Below the pieces are notes generated by a model. That model was given only the letters and a program-made list of their open reading frames with translations. It made no database searches and was not told the origin of the DNA. Below are positions 1 through 8,013 of a stretch of DNA of 64,000 bases, in pieces. The stretch is from the NCBI GenBank assembly GCA_943788505.1, contig CALSQR010000002.1, forward strand, positions 379,323-443,322, in the 5' to 3' direction. Positions within the stretch are counted from its first letter, which is position 1. Each line of letters opens with the position of its first letter. The DNA is from an uncultured bacterium. Lineage in GTDB: Bacteria > Bacteroidota > Rhodothermia > Rhodothermales > UBA10348. The position numbers were made by a program, and so were the translations under genes.

Positions 1-235
1 GGATGTACGCATTGGCATGACTGTCAAACAGGTGATGGACGACTTGTCGAACAGTCCACCCTTCTTCCCTGTATCGCGTGTCGAGCATAGAATCCGTCAT
101 ACCACGCACGGCATCCCTCAATGCGTTTGGTACCGAGGCTATTTGGAGGATATACCCTCTCCTATCCTCGATCGATGGATTTGGCTTGAACGAAAAGCGC
201 CCAATTGGGAAGCGGGGATCTGACGAAGAGTCCAT
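1..235 (-). CDS. DinB/YfiT-like metal-dependent (bacillithiol-type) transferase, 3'-truncated
   Basis: Translating the minus strand from an ATG at 235 gives 78 codons that stay open to the window edge, so the C-terminal half is missing. The peptide opens with DPRFPIGRF, then has VPNALRDAVRGM, LDTRYREEGWTVRQVVHH and LFDSHANAYI. These are the characteristic N-terminal blocks of the YfiT/BstA branch of the DinB superfamily, and the HH of VRQVVHH includes the first metal-ligand His. Characterised members are Zn- or Ni-dependent thiol S-transferases acting with bacillithiol. A YpdA-like bacillithiol disulfide reductase candidate sits at 24172-25152, which fits the same redox chemistry. The plus-strand reading frame over this stretch shows nothing recognisable. 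Family assignment is confident; the exact substrate is inference. Confidence 0.8.
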   Translation of the reverse strand, partial: MDSSSDPRFPIGRFSFKPNPSIEDRRGYILQIASVPNALRDAVRGMTDSMLDTRYREEGWTVRQVVHHLFDSHANAYI

Positions 236-323
236 TTGTCGTATCATAAAATCTAGATGGGCATTGCGCTGGTAGCGACCAGACTTTCCAATGCCGCTCT
301 GGCCGTTACATGCAGTTTCTCTC

Positions 324-674
324 TTAAAACGGCTTCATTACTCCCGTCCAGGCAGCCAGGAGAATCAAAATGATGGCAATCCACCAGCCCTTGCCTGCAT
401 CCACACGCTTTGTCAAGGCAGGGAATCCGCCCAATACCAGAAACAGGACTAGTTTGACATACATCCAACCTGGCCACGGCCAGTTGATGCCAAGTCTGGC
501 TAGCATACCGAATCCTGCTACTAAAATGAGCAGCAGTCCGACGCCATGAAATACAGAAAGTATACGAGGGCGATCACCAGCACCCATTTGACGGTGCATG
601 AGCAAACCGCCCAATGAAAGCGTGAGCAATACCAAACCGCTCAGATGCATGAGCAAGTAGAATGAATGAGGCAT
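324..674 (-). CDS. Small four-helix membrane protein (SirB2-like?)
   Basis: This 116-residue protein is almost entirely hydrophobic, with about four membrane segments (residues 4-24, 39-60, 69-87 and 95-113). Short loops carry the charges (HRQMGAGDRPR, TKRVDAGKG). The pattern, including a conserved-looking FHGVGLLLILVAGFGMLARLG stretch, resembles small membrane proteins annotated near the SirB family, but I cannot confirm this by eye. It lies 31 bp downstream of the unknown 706-1440 gene and upstream of the YfiT-like gene, all on the minus strand, so co-transcription is likely. No enzymatic residues are evident. Function unknown. Confidence 0.7.
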   Translation of the reverse strand: MPHSFYLLMHLSGLVLLTLSLGGLLMHRQMGAGDRPRILSVFHGVGLLLILVAGFGMLARLGINWPWPGWMYVKLVLFLVLGGFPALTKRVDAGKGWWIAIILILLAAWTGVMKPF

Positions 675-705
675 GGGTCAGTAGATGAATTCGGAAGGGT
701 TGGGC

Positions 706-1440
706 TTATTCGAAAAATAGGTCGGTAAACCCGTGCATGCGTGAAGCTGCATCAAATATCGCATGCAGCACTCCAGGCCCTGGCAATAGCCAGTGTTCAG
801 GTTCAGTGATGTGGTGAAGCTGGCAATCAGCTAGATAATGAGCAAGCCCGTCTGCCTCACCAGGAAGTGCATAATTTGACTTGGTACCCATCAAAAAGGC
901 ATGATCCACGCGACCACGTATCCCTGACAAAACACCTTCCGTGACCTCGATGTCACTCGTATCAACTTGGTGCAATGGATCGAAAGCTGCTGCTCGATCC
1001 AATAAATCAGGTACCCATCGCCCTGGGGCTATCCATTGTTTACCGGTCCAGACGAGGGCAATAGCAGTAGGAAGGTCAGCTGGCACCGCAGTCCTTTCGA
1101 TACCGATACGCTCCCGAAGGTGGCGCAATTGGGCTTCCTGACGCGCCAAGCGCTCCATAGCCTGATTGAGCAATCCGGCATGTCGACCCATTGAAAGAAC
1201 ACCTGCCACTACCTGCTTCAGGGTCTGAGGCGTAAAATGGCTGATTACATCATTTAGATCGGAATTTGTGCCAGAAGAACCATTACCGCGGACATCCGCC
1301 TGATGCCTCTGGTTCGAATCAAACGTACCCGTCTTGGACGTTTCCGCCTCTGGGAAGCCTTCCGCAAACGTACTAATCCATTCCTTTGCCGCCTCTGGAA
1401 ATGGGCCACCCGTAATGAATGCAGACGTGTCTGAGCTCAT
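706..1440 (-). CDS. Hypothetical protein, coupled to the amidase gene
   Basis: This 244-residue soluble protein is not recognised. The first ~65 residues are Ser/Gly/Asn-rich and probably disordered. Residues ~65-115 look helical (TLKQVVAGVLSMGRHAGLLNQAM, then a charged RQEAQLRHLRERIG stretch). The C-terminal ~120 residues are Trp- and His-rich (GKQWIAPGRWVPDLLDRA, LADCQLHHITEPEHWLLPGP). It has no signal peptide or membrane segment. Its ATG overlaps the stop of the upstream amidase by 4 nt (ATGA), so the two are almost certainly translationally coupled. This suggests a function linked to the amidase or its product, but nothing in the sequence names that function. Confidence 0.65.
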   Translation of the reverse strand: MSSDTSAFITGGPFPEAAKEWISTFAEGFPEAETSKTGTFDSNQRHQADVRGNGSSGTNSDLNDVISHFTPQTLKQVVAGVLSMGRHAGLLNQAMERLARQEAQLRHLRERIGIERTAVPADLPTAIALVWTGKQWIAPGRWVPDLLDRAAAFDPLHQVDTSDIEVTEGVLSGIRGRVDHAFLMGTKSNYALPGEADGLAHYLADCQLHHITEPEHWLLPGPGVLHAIFDAASRMHGFTDLFFE

Positions 1441-3128
1441 CGAATCGGTGGCCGCTGCTTGTGATGGTTCGTGTTCGACTGGAAAAGAGAAGCCACAGCT
1501 AAGGCAGATTCGTCTTCCCAGAGTCCACCAACAAAGGTGATGGATGCAGGATTTCTGCGTTCAGGAATGGGCGAATCATCAACTTCATTGAAATGGTGAG
1601 GCACCGTGACACTTGGATGCCCAGTGAGATTCGTAATGCTAAGCCCACGATTACCAAACGAAGGCATTACCAATACATCTATCTCATCGAACATGAGCTT
1701 CATTGCACGCATAAGTACTGTCCTGACCCTGCTTGCATTTACGTATTCAACTGCAGGAACGAATCGTGCACGCCTAAATGTGGTCGGCCAAGCTCCTTGA
1801 TCTTGACGAACCAACAAATCGTCCCGGTTGGTAAGCGTAAGCTGATCGAACGCCGCCGCCGCTTCAACGCGCAGCATCATCAGAATGGGGCCGGGATCGA
1901 TGTCTGGGAATTCAACAGGTTTCAAATCGACCCCTGCTTCACGTAAAACATCTAATACGGCCCTGTCTTCTAAGTTTTCAAAGGCGCCGCTTAGCATTCC
2001 GACGCGCAGTTCCTGCGCCGTGCGGTGCACTGGCCAATTAAAGGACGTTGTCACCGTTGTAGGTTCTCCCGGATCATGGCCATGTATGGCATCGAAAACG
2101 AGGGCACAGCCATCCGCGCTTCGACACATGGGACCAAGCTTATCCATCGTCCAGCTCAATGCCATCGCCCCACTTCTACTTACCCGCCCAAACGTTGGGC
2201 GAAAGCCACTTACCCCGTTGCGTGTCGATGGGGAGACAATGGAGCCGAGCGTTTCAGATCCAATAGCAAAACCCACAAGACCTGCTGCCACCGCGGCTCC
2301 TGGGCCTGCTGATGATCCGCTTGATCCCCGCTCGATATTCCAAGGATTGTTAGTCCTACCTCCATACCAAACATCGCCCATGGCCAACGCTCCCAGCGTC
2401 AGCTTAGCCACGAGCACAGCTCCAGCGGCATCCAAACGTTGAACAACCTCGGCATCGGACTTCAATTCTTGATCCCGGTAAGGCTCTGCGCCCCAGGTTG
2501 TTGGATATCCTTCAACATTCAGCAGGTCTTTTGCCCCCCATGGAATGCCATGAAGTGGACCGCGCCATTGCCCAGCAGCCAATTCTGCATCGGCTGCTCT
2601 AGCTTGACGACGGGCTCTTTCTTCTGTTACATGAACGACGCATTCCAACACCGGATCATATTGTTTTAATCGGGCTAGGTATAGCTCCGTGAGCTCGAGG
2701 GAGGTCACCTTGCCAGCTTTCAGGAGTGATGAAAGTTCAGGTACAGTGAGAAAAGCTAGTTCCTCGTCGCTCGGTGGACGCTCCATTGGCGATGGCTGCC
2801 AAGATACTGGGAGCCTAGAAGGTTGAGTTGGTGCCTTCTTGCCGCCGATAGAAGGGTCGAACACAAGTGACGGAGGGATACTATTAGGCAAGTCATATGC
2901 CCGAATAGCGGCGTAATCTTCTACGGCCCCCTGGAGTCCTGCGAGCATCAACTCCCGTTCCGCGTCCGTGAAGGAAAGCCCGGAAAGAACCTCTGCCGCC
3001 TTTATGGTATCTATGGTGATCTCCGCTCCGGCTTCTGAGGCAGCAAAAAGAGTGGCGGGAAAAATGCTAGAAGTCACTCCGATGACGGCAGCGGATTCGA
3101 AAAACGCGCGACGGGACAAGTTTGACAT
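1437..3128 (-). CDS. Amidase signature family hydrolase with Tat-like signal
   Basis: This 563-residue protein has the amidase-signature core. The catalytic Lys lies in GIPWGAKDLLN (about residue 200), the cis-Ser in RGSSGSSAGPGAAVAAG (about 269-273), and the nucleophile Ser in GSETLGSIVSPS (about 296). FRPTFGRVSRSG follows, as in GatA and other family members. The N-terminus reads MSNLSRRAFFESAAVIG and ends near ALFAAS-type residues, a twin-arginine style signal, so it is probably exported folded; tatA is at 41424-41705. It stands alone with no GatB/GatC neighbours, so a stand-alone secreted amidase is much likelier than a tRNA amidotransferase subunit. The substrate cannot be read from sequence. 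It is coupled to the downstream unknown gene by a 4-nt overlap. Confidence 0.88.
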   Translation of the reverse strand: MSNLSRRAFFESAAVIGVTSSIFPATLFAASEAGAEITIDTIKAAEVLSGLSFTDAERELMLAGLQGAVEDYAAIRAYDLPNSIPPSLVFDPSIGGKKAPTQPSRLPVSWQPSPMERPPSDEELAFLTVPELSSLLKAGKVTSLELTELYLARLKQYDPVLECVVHVTEERARRQARAADAELAAGQWRGPLHGIPWGAKDLLNVEGYPTTWGAEPYRDQELKSDAEVVQRLDAAGAVLVAKLTLGALAMGDVWYGGRTNNPWNIERGSSGSSAGPGAAVAAGLVGFAIGSETLGSIVSPSTRNGVSGFRPTFGRVSRSGAMALSWTMDKLGPMCRSADGCALVFDAIHGHDPGEPTTVTTSFNWPVHRTAQELRVGMLSGAFENLEDRAVLDVLREAGVDLKPVEFPDIDPGPILMMLRVEAAAAFDQLTLTNRDDLLVRQDQGAWPTTFRRARFVPAVEYVNASRVRTVLMRAMKLMFDEIDVLVMPSFGNRGLSITNLTGHPSVTVPHHFNEVDDSPIPERRNPASITFVGGLWEDESALAVASLFQSNTNHHKQRPPIR

Positions 3129-3232
3129 GGGGCCAGATCATTAATCATTGATGACACTGGAAGTGTAGGACCCATGCACGAGCGGTGCAATGGTCGGCAC
3201 CTATCCATCCATTTATTACGCACCAAAATCTC

Positions 3233-3754
3233 CTAACGGCCCGGTATTAACCATTCTACAGTTAGCCCGCGCAAGCCCAGTTCAGCGATGGGTTCCTCAT
3301 CTGCGAACGGGACCCAATACAACCCTTCTGCATCGCCAGTAAGCAGGCTCTCTGGTGCGATTTCACCACGCACTTCTTGCTCAAAAACTGATTCCGTGCC
3401 TTTCACAATCAGTACGAATCGCCAGGACAGCGCTTTGGTGGAGTGATTGACAAGTCGCATAACAACGGCATTATCTACAGACCCCTTGTCGGCATAGAAG
3501 ATGTAATCAATTTGCAGACTGTCTGCAGTTGTTACTGGGCGCCATGCCCAATCCGAACTAGTCGTAACCGGTTTGGGAGAGTGCTGGCCCGCTAGACTGT
3601 CAGCCGACTGAGCCAGCACCGGTGATAACACACACAAATGCACGGCGAAAAGCACGGCAATAGGCGCGGCAATAGGCGCGGAAAAAAGCCAGTTATAGCG
3701 TTTAGCCCATAACCGAGCGCACGGTTGTAGCCACGTTCTCAGCTGTGAAGCCAA
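3233..3754 (-). CDS. Secreted protein of unknown function, overlapping tkt
   Basis: The reading frame is open from 3931 but its first part lies inside tkt. Plausible starts are TTG 3754 (173 aa, 53-nt overlap with tkt) or GTG 3655 (no overlap). Both keep a hydrophobic signal region ([18 protein letters not shown], cleavage near PVLAQS). The mature ~120 residues are beta-rich ([40 protein letters not shown]) with no recognised domain. The signal is partly encoded by a 12-bp direct repeat (GGCAATAGGCGC, 3656-3680) giving API-A twice. It probably shares the tkt transcript. Secretion is likely; function is unknown and the start is uncertain. Confidence 0.6.
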   Translation of the reverse strand: MASQLRTWLQPCARLWAKRYNWLFSAPIAAPIAVLFAVHLCVLSPVLAQSADSLAGQHSPKPVTTSSDWAWRPVTTADSLQIDYIFYADKGSVDNAVVMRLVNHSTKALSWRFVLIVKGTESVFEQEVRGEIAPESLLTGDAEGLYWVPFADEEPIAELGLRGLTVEWLIPGR

Positions 3755-5726
3755 ACTTCTCGAACAAGGTTTCTGCAGGTGCGGAGGCTCCAAAATGGTC
3801 GATTCCCACGCTAGCGCCTTTGTCTCCAACCCATTGCTGCCATCCCATCGTGATACCTGCCTCCACGGAAACGCGTGCAGAGACGGCACTCGGCAAGATT
3901 GATTCACGATATGAAGCATCCTGTTTGGCAAACAACTCCCAGCTTGGCATTGAAACTACCCGAACACCGGCTCCTTCCCCGCGAAGCAGTTCAGCGGCAT
4001 CCAGAGCCGTCTCAACTTCACTTCCGGTCGCAATGATGATGGCATCAGGGGTGCCTTCGCAATCCTTGGCCACATACGCCCCGCGCTTGACCTTGGCTAC
4101 GACTGCAGCCGTATCAGGATTCACCGTAGGGAGATTCTGACGAGATAAGGCCAGAAGCGTCGGTCCTGTCGTGTTCTCGAGCGCAGCCACCCATGCACCC
4201 GCTGTTTCCACCGCATCGGCAGGACGAATAAATGTGCAATTGGGTATGGCACGCAATGCCATGAAATGTTCAATGGGCTGATGAGTTGGTCCGTCTTCTC
4301 CTAGTCCGATAGAATCGTGCGTCAAGACATACACCACGGGCTGCTGCATCAACGCGCTCAACCGGATGGCGGGACGCATGTAATCAGTAAAAACCAGGAA
4401 CGTGCCGCAATACGTTCGAAGACCACCATGCAATTGCATACCGTTGCACATCGAGGCCATTGCATGTTCTCGGACTCCGAAGTAGAAATAGCTACCACCA
4501 GGCGTATTTTTTTGAAAGTCGACTCGGCCCGGAATGTCGGTTTTGTTCGAACCGGTCAGGTCAGCAGACCCACCAATCAGGTTTGGTAGGTGCGCATCTA
4601 GAGCAGCAAGTACTTTCCCGTTGGCGCTTCTTGTCGCTACAGATGACCCCTCATCAAACGAGGGCATGAAGGATTCGAGATCCGAAGGCATGTCTCCAGA
4701 CATCCAGCGATCCCATTCAGCTGACGCATCAGGGTGCTCACTGGCATAGCGTGTCATCATATCCTCCCAGGCTTGCCGAGCAGACTTGCCTCGGGTGGCA
4801 ATTTCCTGCATGTGCGCAGAAACTCCGTCTGGCACATGGAATGTGGCACCATCTGGCCATCCCAATTCTTTTCGGGTCAATACAATTTCATCTTGACCAA
4901 GGGGGGATCCGTGACTTGACGATTTTCCAGCCTTATTGGGGCTCCCAAATCCGATGACCGTATGAACCCGAATGAGGCTCGGCTTGCCTGTTTCCGCCTT
5001 TGCTTCTCGAATTGCTGCATCGATAGCCTCAACATCATTGCCGTCAGAAACGTCCAACACTTGCCATCCATAAGCTTCAAAACGGCCTGTCACATCCTCT
5101 GTGAAGGCAAGACTCGTCGAGCCATCAATCGTAATCTCGTTGTCATCATACAAATAGATCATTTTCCCAAGGCCGTAATGCCCGGCTAGGGAAGCTGCCT
5201 CATGGGAAATGCCTTCCATGAGATCGCCATCGGAGACGATTGCAAACGTGTGGTGATTTACCACCTCAAAACCAGGACGGTTGAATCGAGCCGCGAGGAA
5301 CGCTTCAGCTACCGCCATCCCGACGCCATTAGCAAATCCTTGCCCGAGCGGACCCGTTGTCGTTTCGATTCCTTTGGTGTGGAAGTTCTCAGGGTGCCCT
5401 GGCGTCCGACTGCCCCATTGCCTGAAGTTTTTCAGGTCGTCCATCGTCAGGTCGAATCCTGTGAGATGGAGCAGCGAATAGAGAAGCATCGAACCGTGCC
5501 CGGCCGACAGGATAAACCGATCCCTGTCGGGCCAATCAGTATTACTGGGGTCGATTCTCAAGTGCCGATGCCAAGCAGCATACGCCATCGGCGCGGCACC
5601 CATTGGCATCCCAGGATGACCAGAATTAGCCATCTGAACCGCATCGATGGCCAAAAAGCGGATCGTATTGATCGAAAGTTGCGAAAACGAGGAGTTTGAG
5701 GAGACGGCCTGAGCGTCGTTGGGCAT
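3702..5726 (-). CDS. tkt: Transketolase
   Basis: This 674-residue, full-length transketolase interconverts pentose phosphates with triose/hexose phosphates using thiamine diphosphate. The N-terminal block [20 protein letters not shown] carries the substrate-binding His. The ThDP/Mg motif is seen as [13 protein letters not shown]-like residues (SDGDLMEG, ~155). The pyrimidine-binding domain has [18 protein letters not shown] (~470), and [14 protein letters not shown] contains the catalytic Glu. The C-terminal domain ends with FGFTAENV, typical of the family. It is the main minus-strand gene here; the secreted protein at 3233 follows with overlap, and a DsbA-like gene lies upstream across a 205-bp gap that probably holds the promoter. 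No strong Shine-Dalgarno precedes the ATG. Confidence 0.97.
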   Translation of the reverse strand: MPNDAQAVSSNSSFSQLSINTIRFLAIDAVQMANSGHPGMPMGAAPMAYAAWHRHLRIDPSNTDWPDRDRFILSAGHGSMLLYSLLHLTGFDLTMDDLKNFRQWGSRTPGHPENFHTKGIETTTGPLGQGFANGVGMAVAEAFLAARFNRPGFEVVNHHTFAIVSDGDLMEGISHEAASLAGHYGLGKMIYLYDDNEITIDGSTSLAFTEDVTGRFEAYGWQVLDVSDGNDVEAIDAAIREAKAETGKPSLIRVHTVIGFGSPNKAGKSSSHGSPLGQDEIVLTRKELGWPDGATFHVPDGVSAHMQEIATRGKSARQAWEDMMTRYASEHPDASAEWDRWMSGDMPSDLESFMPSFDEGSSVATRSANGKVLAALDAHLPNLIGGSADLTGSNKTDIPGRVDFQKNTPGGSYFYFGVREHAMASMCNGMQLHGGLRTYCGTFLVFTDYMRPAIRLSALMQQPVVYVLTHDSIGLGEDGPTHQPIEHFMALRAIPNCTFIRPADAVETAGAWVAALENTTGPTLLALSRQNLPTVNPDTAAVVAKVKRGAYVAKDCEGTPDAIIIATGSEVETALDAAELLRGEGAGVRVVSMPSWELFAKQDASYRESILPSAVSARVSVEAGITMGWQQWVGDKGASVGIDHFGASAPAETLFEKFGFTAENVATTVRSVMG

Positions 5727-5931
5727 CGCCGGAAAGGGGGTTGTAGTACACGTTTTGCGAATAGTGCGTCGAACCTCCGGGCGATCAAACTCTGCCAGGA
5801 ATCAATTCGGTCCGACGTGCCGCAAAAGTACAAAAGGACATCGGCTGAAAGGAGCATAGTGGATATCTTTCCGCAGATCCTACTGGAGAGCACCCAGCCA
5901 GCCTAACGAAGCCAGCGAGCCCATCAAACCA

Positions 5932-6633
5932 TTAGCCCTCCGATGCCTCTGTGGCTACCTGCGCGATCAGCTCGTTCATGCACAAGGTTGATTTCGAATC
6001 CGAAGAGATGAACCGACCATTGATCATTACGCTAGGTGTTCCGCGGACTCCCAGGTCTGAAATCTGCTGGCGTCGTTCTAAGATCATACGCTGATTCAGC
6101 CCCCGCTCTAGACGCTGCCTAAAGGTTTGCTTATTCAAACCAATGTCGCCAGCTAGGACCATGAGCTCATCCATATTCATTCCGCCCTGCTTCTGGTTGT
6201 CATACTGCGCTTGAAGCATTTCGAAATACAAGCCATCCTGCGCGGCCACAAACAAGGCTTCAGTCTGCAGCAAGGAATACTGCCAGAGCACAAATGGAAT
6301 CATGAAAAACCGAGCATGAGCGCCACTGTCATCCACTACTTGTTTCATCATGGGATGAAATGTGCGGCAATGCGGGCAGTTCACATCGAAAAACTCGATA
6401 ACGGTTATATCAGCATCAAAATCTCCCAGATACGGATCGCCAAACGACACCAGGCTCATGTAATCATCTACAACTGCAATCTCATCGTCGAAAGAGCATT
6501 CCTCGACCACTGAAAACGGGGCATCAGCTTCGGATGAGGCCAACGTCTCAACGGATGTCGAAAAAGACATCTGCAGAGTGAACCAGAGAGGCAGAAGAAC
6601 AAAAAGTGGTAGCAGGGAGAATCGGAGTTTCAT
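5932..6633 (-). CDS. DsbA-family thioredoxin-fold oxidoreductase, exported
   Basis: This 233-residue protein has an N-terminal signal or anchor (LRFSLLPLFVLLPLWFTLQ). It is followed by a thioredoxin fold with the active site VNCPHCRTFHPMMK (about residue 83) and the cis-Pro loop GVRGTPSVMINGRF (~200). The insert between them is helical, as in DsbA/DsbG/BdbD-type disulfide oxidoreductases. It should act in the periplasm on protein thiols. No DsbB or VKOR partner is adjacent. The CPHC dipeptide and the fold are clear; whether it oxidises or isomerises cannot be told from sequence. It is transcribed toward tkt with a 205-bp gap. Confidence 0.85.
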   Translation of the reverse strand: MKLRFSLLPLFVLLPLWFTLQMSFSTSVETLASSEADAPFSVVEECSFDDEIAVVDDYMSLVSFGDPYLGDFDADITVIEFFDVNCPHCRTFHPMMKQVVDDSGAHARFFMIPFVLWQYSLLQTEALFVAAQDGLYFEMLQAQYDNQKQGGMNMDELMVLAGDIGLNKQTFRQRLERGLNQRMILERRQQISDLGVRGTPSVMINGRFISSDSKSTLCMNELIAQVATEASEG

Positions 6634-6832
6634 AGTCCGGTCGCGAGCTCCAGAATAGTGGGCAAAAAATGGGTTTCCCTAGAGGAAGGTCTAGACAGCA
6701 ACCTGAGCAGACCCGTGCGGGTTCCGCACCCACAAACGATAGCGATGCTTCCCGACATGCTCATGTCATTCAAACGACGTTTTGACCGTACAAATTCCAT
6801 AGATTCCTAGGTCCCACGACATCTAATTGACT

Positions 6833-7741
6833 ATGCAAGAGATTCTGGAAAACCCGTTTTCGACTCATCTATTGATCACCGCTGTGATCATTTTGATAGG
6901 GTTTGTAGTCGTCAGACTGAGCCACCGTGTTTCGCGCCGGTTCCTCGATGACCCGGAGCGCATTTATCGATCGACCAAATCTACTCGGCGAACGGTAGCT
7001 TTTCTGGCTATCATCGCGATTGCCATCGTCTGGTCGCCCGGCTTTGGGGATCTGCTCACGCTCATTACCGTCATTGGTGCTGGTCTGGCTATCGCCCTGA
7101 GAGAAGTACTGCTCTCCATCGGTGGCTGGGCCCGGATTTCCCTGATGACGTCGTTTCGCGAAGGTGATCGCATCGAGATAAATGGAATCCGAGGCGATGT
7201 CATCGACATTCGGGTATTACGAACAACCCTCATGGAAATCGGTGGTTGGGTAGATGCCGATCAGAGCACTGGCCGAATAGTCCATTTTCCAAACAGCTGG
7301 ATCTTCCAGCATGGCCTATTCAACTATACGCGTTCGTTCAAATTTATCTGGAACGAAATTCCGTTTACCTTGACCTACCGCAGTAATTGGCGCGCAGCTC
7401 GAGACATTATTATGTCATATGCTGAGGAGTCTGCGACTATTGTAGAGCAGCAGGCTCGCCAGGAAATACAGCAGATTTCCCAGCAGTTCCTAATTCATTT
7501 CTCTGTACTGACTCCATTCGTGTATGTGCGAATCGTTCCTGACGGTGTTCAACTCACGCTGCGCTACCTGTGCGAAGCCCGCAAACGTCGAGGTTCTGAG
7601 CATGCAATGAATCTGGTTGTGCTCGATGCATTCAAAGATCATCCCGAGATTGAGTTGGCACACAGATCATTAATGGTACGTCCTCCCGATGCACGGCAAT
7701 TCGGAGACTTGCCTGCTCCGCCTGATCACGCAGATCCATGA
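6833..7741 (+). CDS. MscS-family mechanosensitive channel
   Basis: This 302-residue membrane protein has three N-terminal helices (residues ~10-28, ~49-64 and ~68-90). The last contains VIGAGLAIALREVLLSIGGW, the glycine/alanine-rich pore helix pattern of MscS. The beta domain follows with FREGDRIEINGIRGDVIDIRVLRTTL and FPNSWIFQHGLFNYTR, both standard MscS blocks. The start is set at ATG 6833; an in-frame TTG two codons earlier is less likely. It should release solutes on hypo-osmotic shock. It is monocistronic as far as visible: the trp promoter begins only ~30 bp after its stop, and a small GCGG/CCGC hairpin near 7753-7766 lacks a U-tract. Confidence 0.9.
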   Translation: MQEILENPFSTHLLITAVIILIGFVVVRLSHRVSRRFLDDPERIYRSTKSTRRTVAFLAIIAIAIVWSPGFGDLLTLITVIGAGLAIALREVLLSIGGWARISLMTSFREGDRIEINGIRGDVIDIRVLRTTLMEIGGWVDADQSTGRIVHFPNSWIFQHGLFNYTRSFKFIWNEIPFTLTYRSNWRAARDIIMSYAEESATIVEQQARQEIQQISQQFLIHFSVLTPFVYVRIVPDGVQLTLRYLCEARKRRGSEHAMNLVVLDAFKDHPEIELAHRSLMVRPPDARQFGDLPAPPDHADP

Positions 7742-7769
7742 GGCTATCGGGGGCGGCTGAAAACCGCAC

Positions 7770-7798
7770 TTGCCCTATCAAGCAGACGACGCTATCTT
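7770..7798 (+). promoter_or_regulatory. Putative trp operon promoter
   Basis: TTGCCC at 7770-7775 and TATCTT at 7793-7798 are separated by exactly 17 bp, a sigma-70-type arrangement with 4/6 matches at each element. TTG-N20-TATCTTTA also fits the Bacteroidota -33/-7 style. Transcription would start around 7804-7806, at or just before the ATG of the trp leader peptide, so the leader mRNA may be nearly leaderless. This is pattern-based; an upstream promoter inside the MscS gene is possible. Confidence 0.4.
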
Positions 7799-7805
7799 TA
7801 TCTCA

Positions 7806-7886
7806 ATGACTCATCTCAGTACCCATATCGCTTCTGTCTCCCACGGTTGGTGGTGCAGCCGCTCCAGCGGGTACGTGTCTGAATGA
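7806..7886 (+). CDS. trpL: trp operon leader peptide with tandem Trp codons
   Basis: A 26-codon open frame starts at ATG 7806 and ends at TGA 7884-7886. It reads MTHLSTHIASVSHG, then WW, then CSRSSGYVSE. Trp is rare, and two consecutive TGG codons (7848-7853) in a short frame just upstream of trpE and just ahead of a strong terminator are the signature of a leader peptide that senses charged tRNA-Trp. Stalling at the TGG pair would cover the left arm of the following hairpin (7859-7862). No Shine-Dalgarno is visible, and the putative -10 box ends only 7 nt upstream. The peptide is presumed to have no function beyond being translated. Confidence 0.75.
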   Translation: MTHLSTHIASVSHGWWCSRSSGYVSE

Positions 7887-7928
7887 ATGGCCGGCTTTAG
7901 CCGTCCCCATCTGATCTGCACAGCCCGT
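7859..7928 (+). promoter_or_regulatory. trp attenuator: competing pause and antiterminator pairings
   Basis: Three alternative pairings can be drawn. CCGC 7859-7862 pairs with GCGG 7867-7870 across a TCCA loop and would act as the pause/1:2 hairpin right after the Trp codons. GCGGGT 7867-7872 can instead pair with GCCCGT 7923-7928 (four GC pairs plus two G-U), which would destroy the terminator stem. A small CGGC/GCCG hairpin (7892-7903) lies between. A ribosome stalled at the TGG pair would mask 7859-7862, free 7867-7872 and favour antitermination. The logic matches classical trp attenuation; pair strengths were judged by eye. Confidence 0.6.
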
Positions 7929-7952
7929 AACCTCTTGGTTTCGGGCTTTTTT
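7922..7952 (+). terminator. Intrinsic terminator of the trp attenuator
   Basis: AGCCCGTAACC (7922-7932) pairs with GGTTTCGGGCT (7937-7947) around a TCTT loop, giving ten pairs with one T-T mismatch. The transcript then has six U residues (7947-7952). It lies 35 nt after the leader peptide stop and 61 nt before trpE, so it must be read through for the operon to be expressed. Among the terminator-like structures in the window, this has one of the clearest U-tracts. Confidence 0.8.
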
Positions 7953-8013
7953 GTTGTTCATGCTTCTGCATCCACTATTTCCTTTTACTTCATTTTCGAT
8001 CACGTCTAGCTGA

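Noticed and set aside
17-223. Plus-strand 68-residue frame at the left edge
   Set aside because: The minus strand of the same bases encodes clear YfiT/DinB motifs, so this frame is a shadow.
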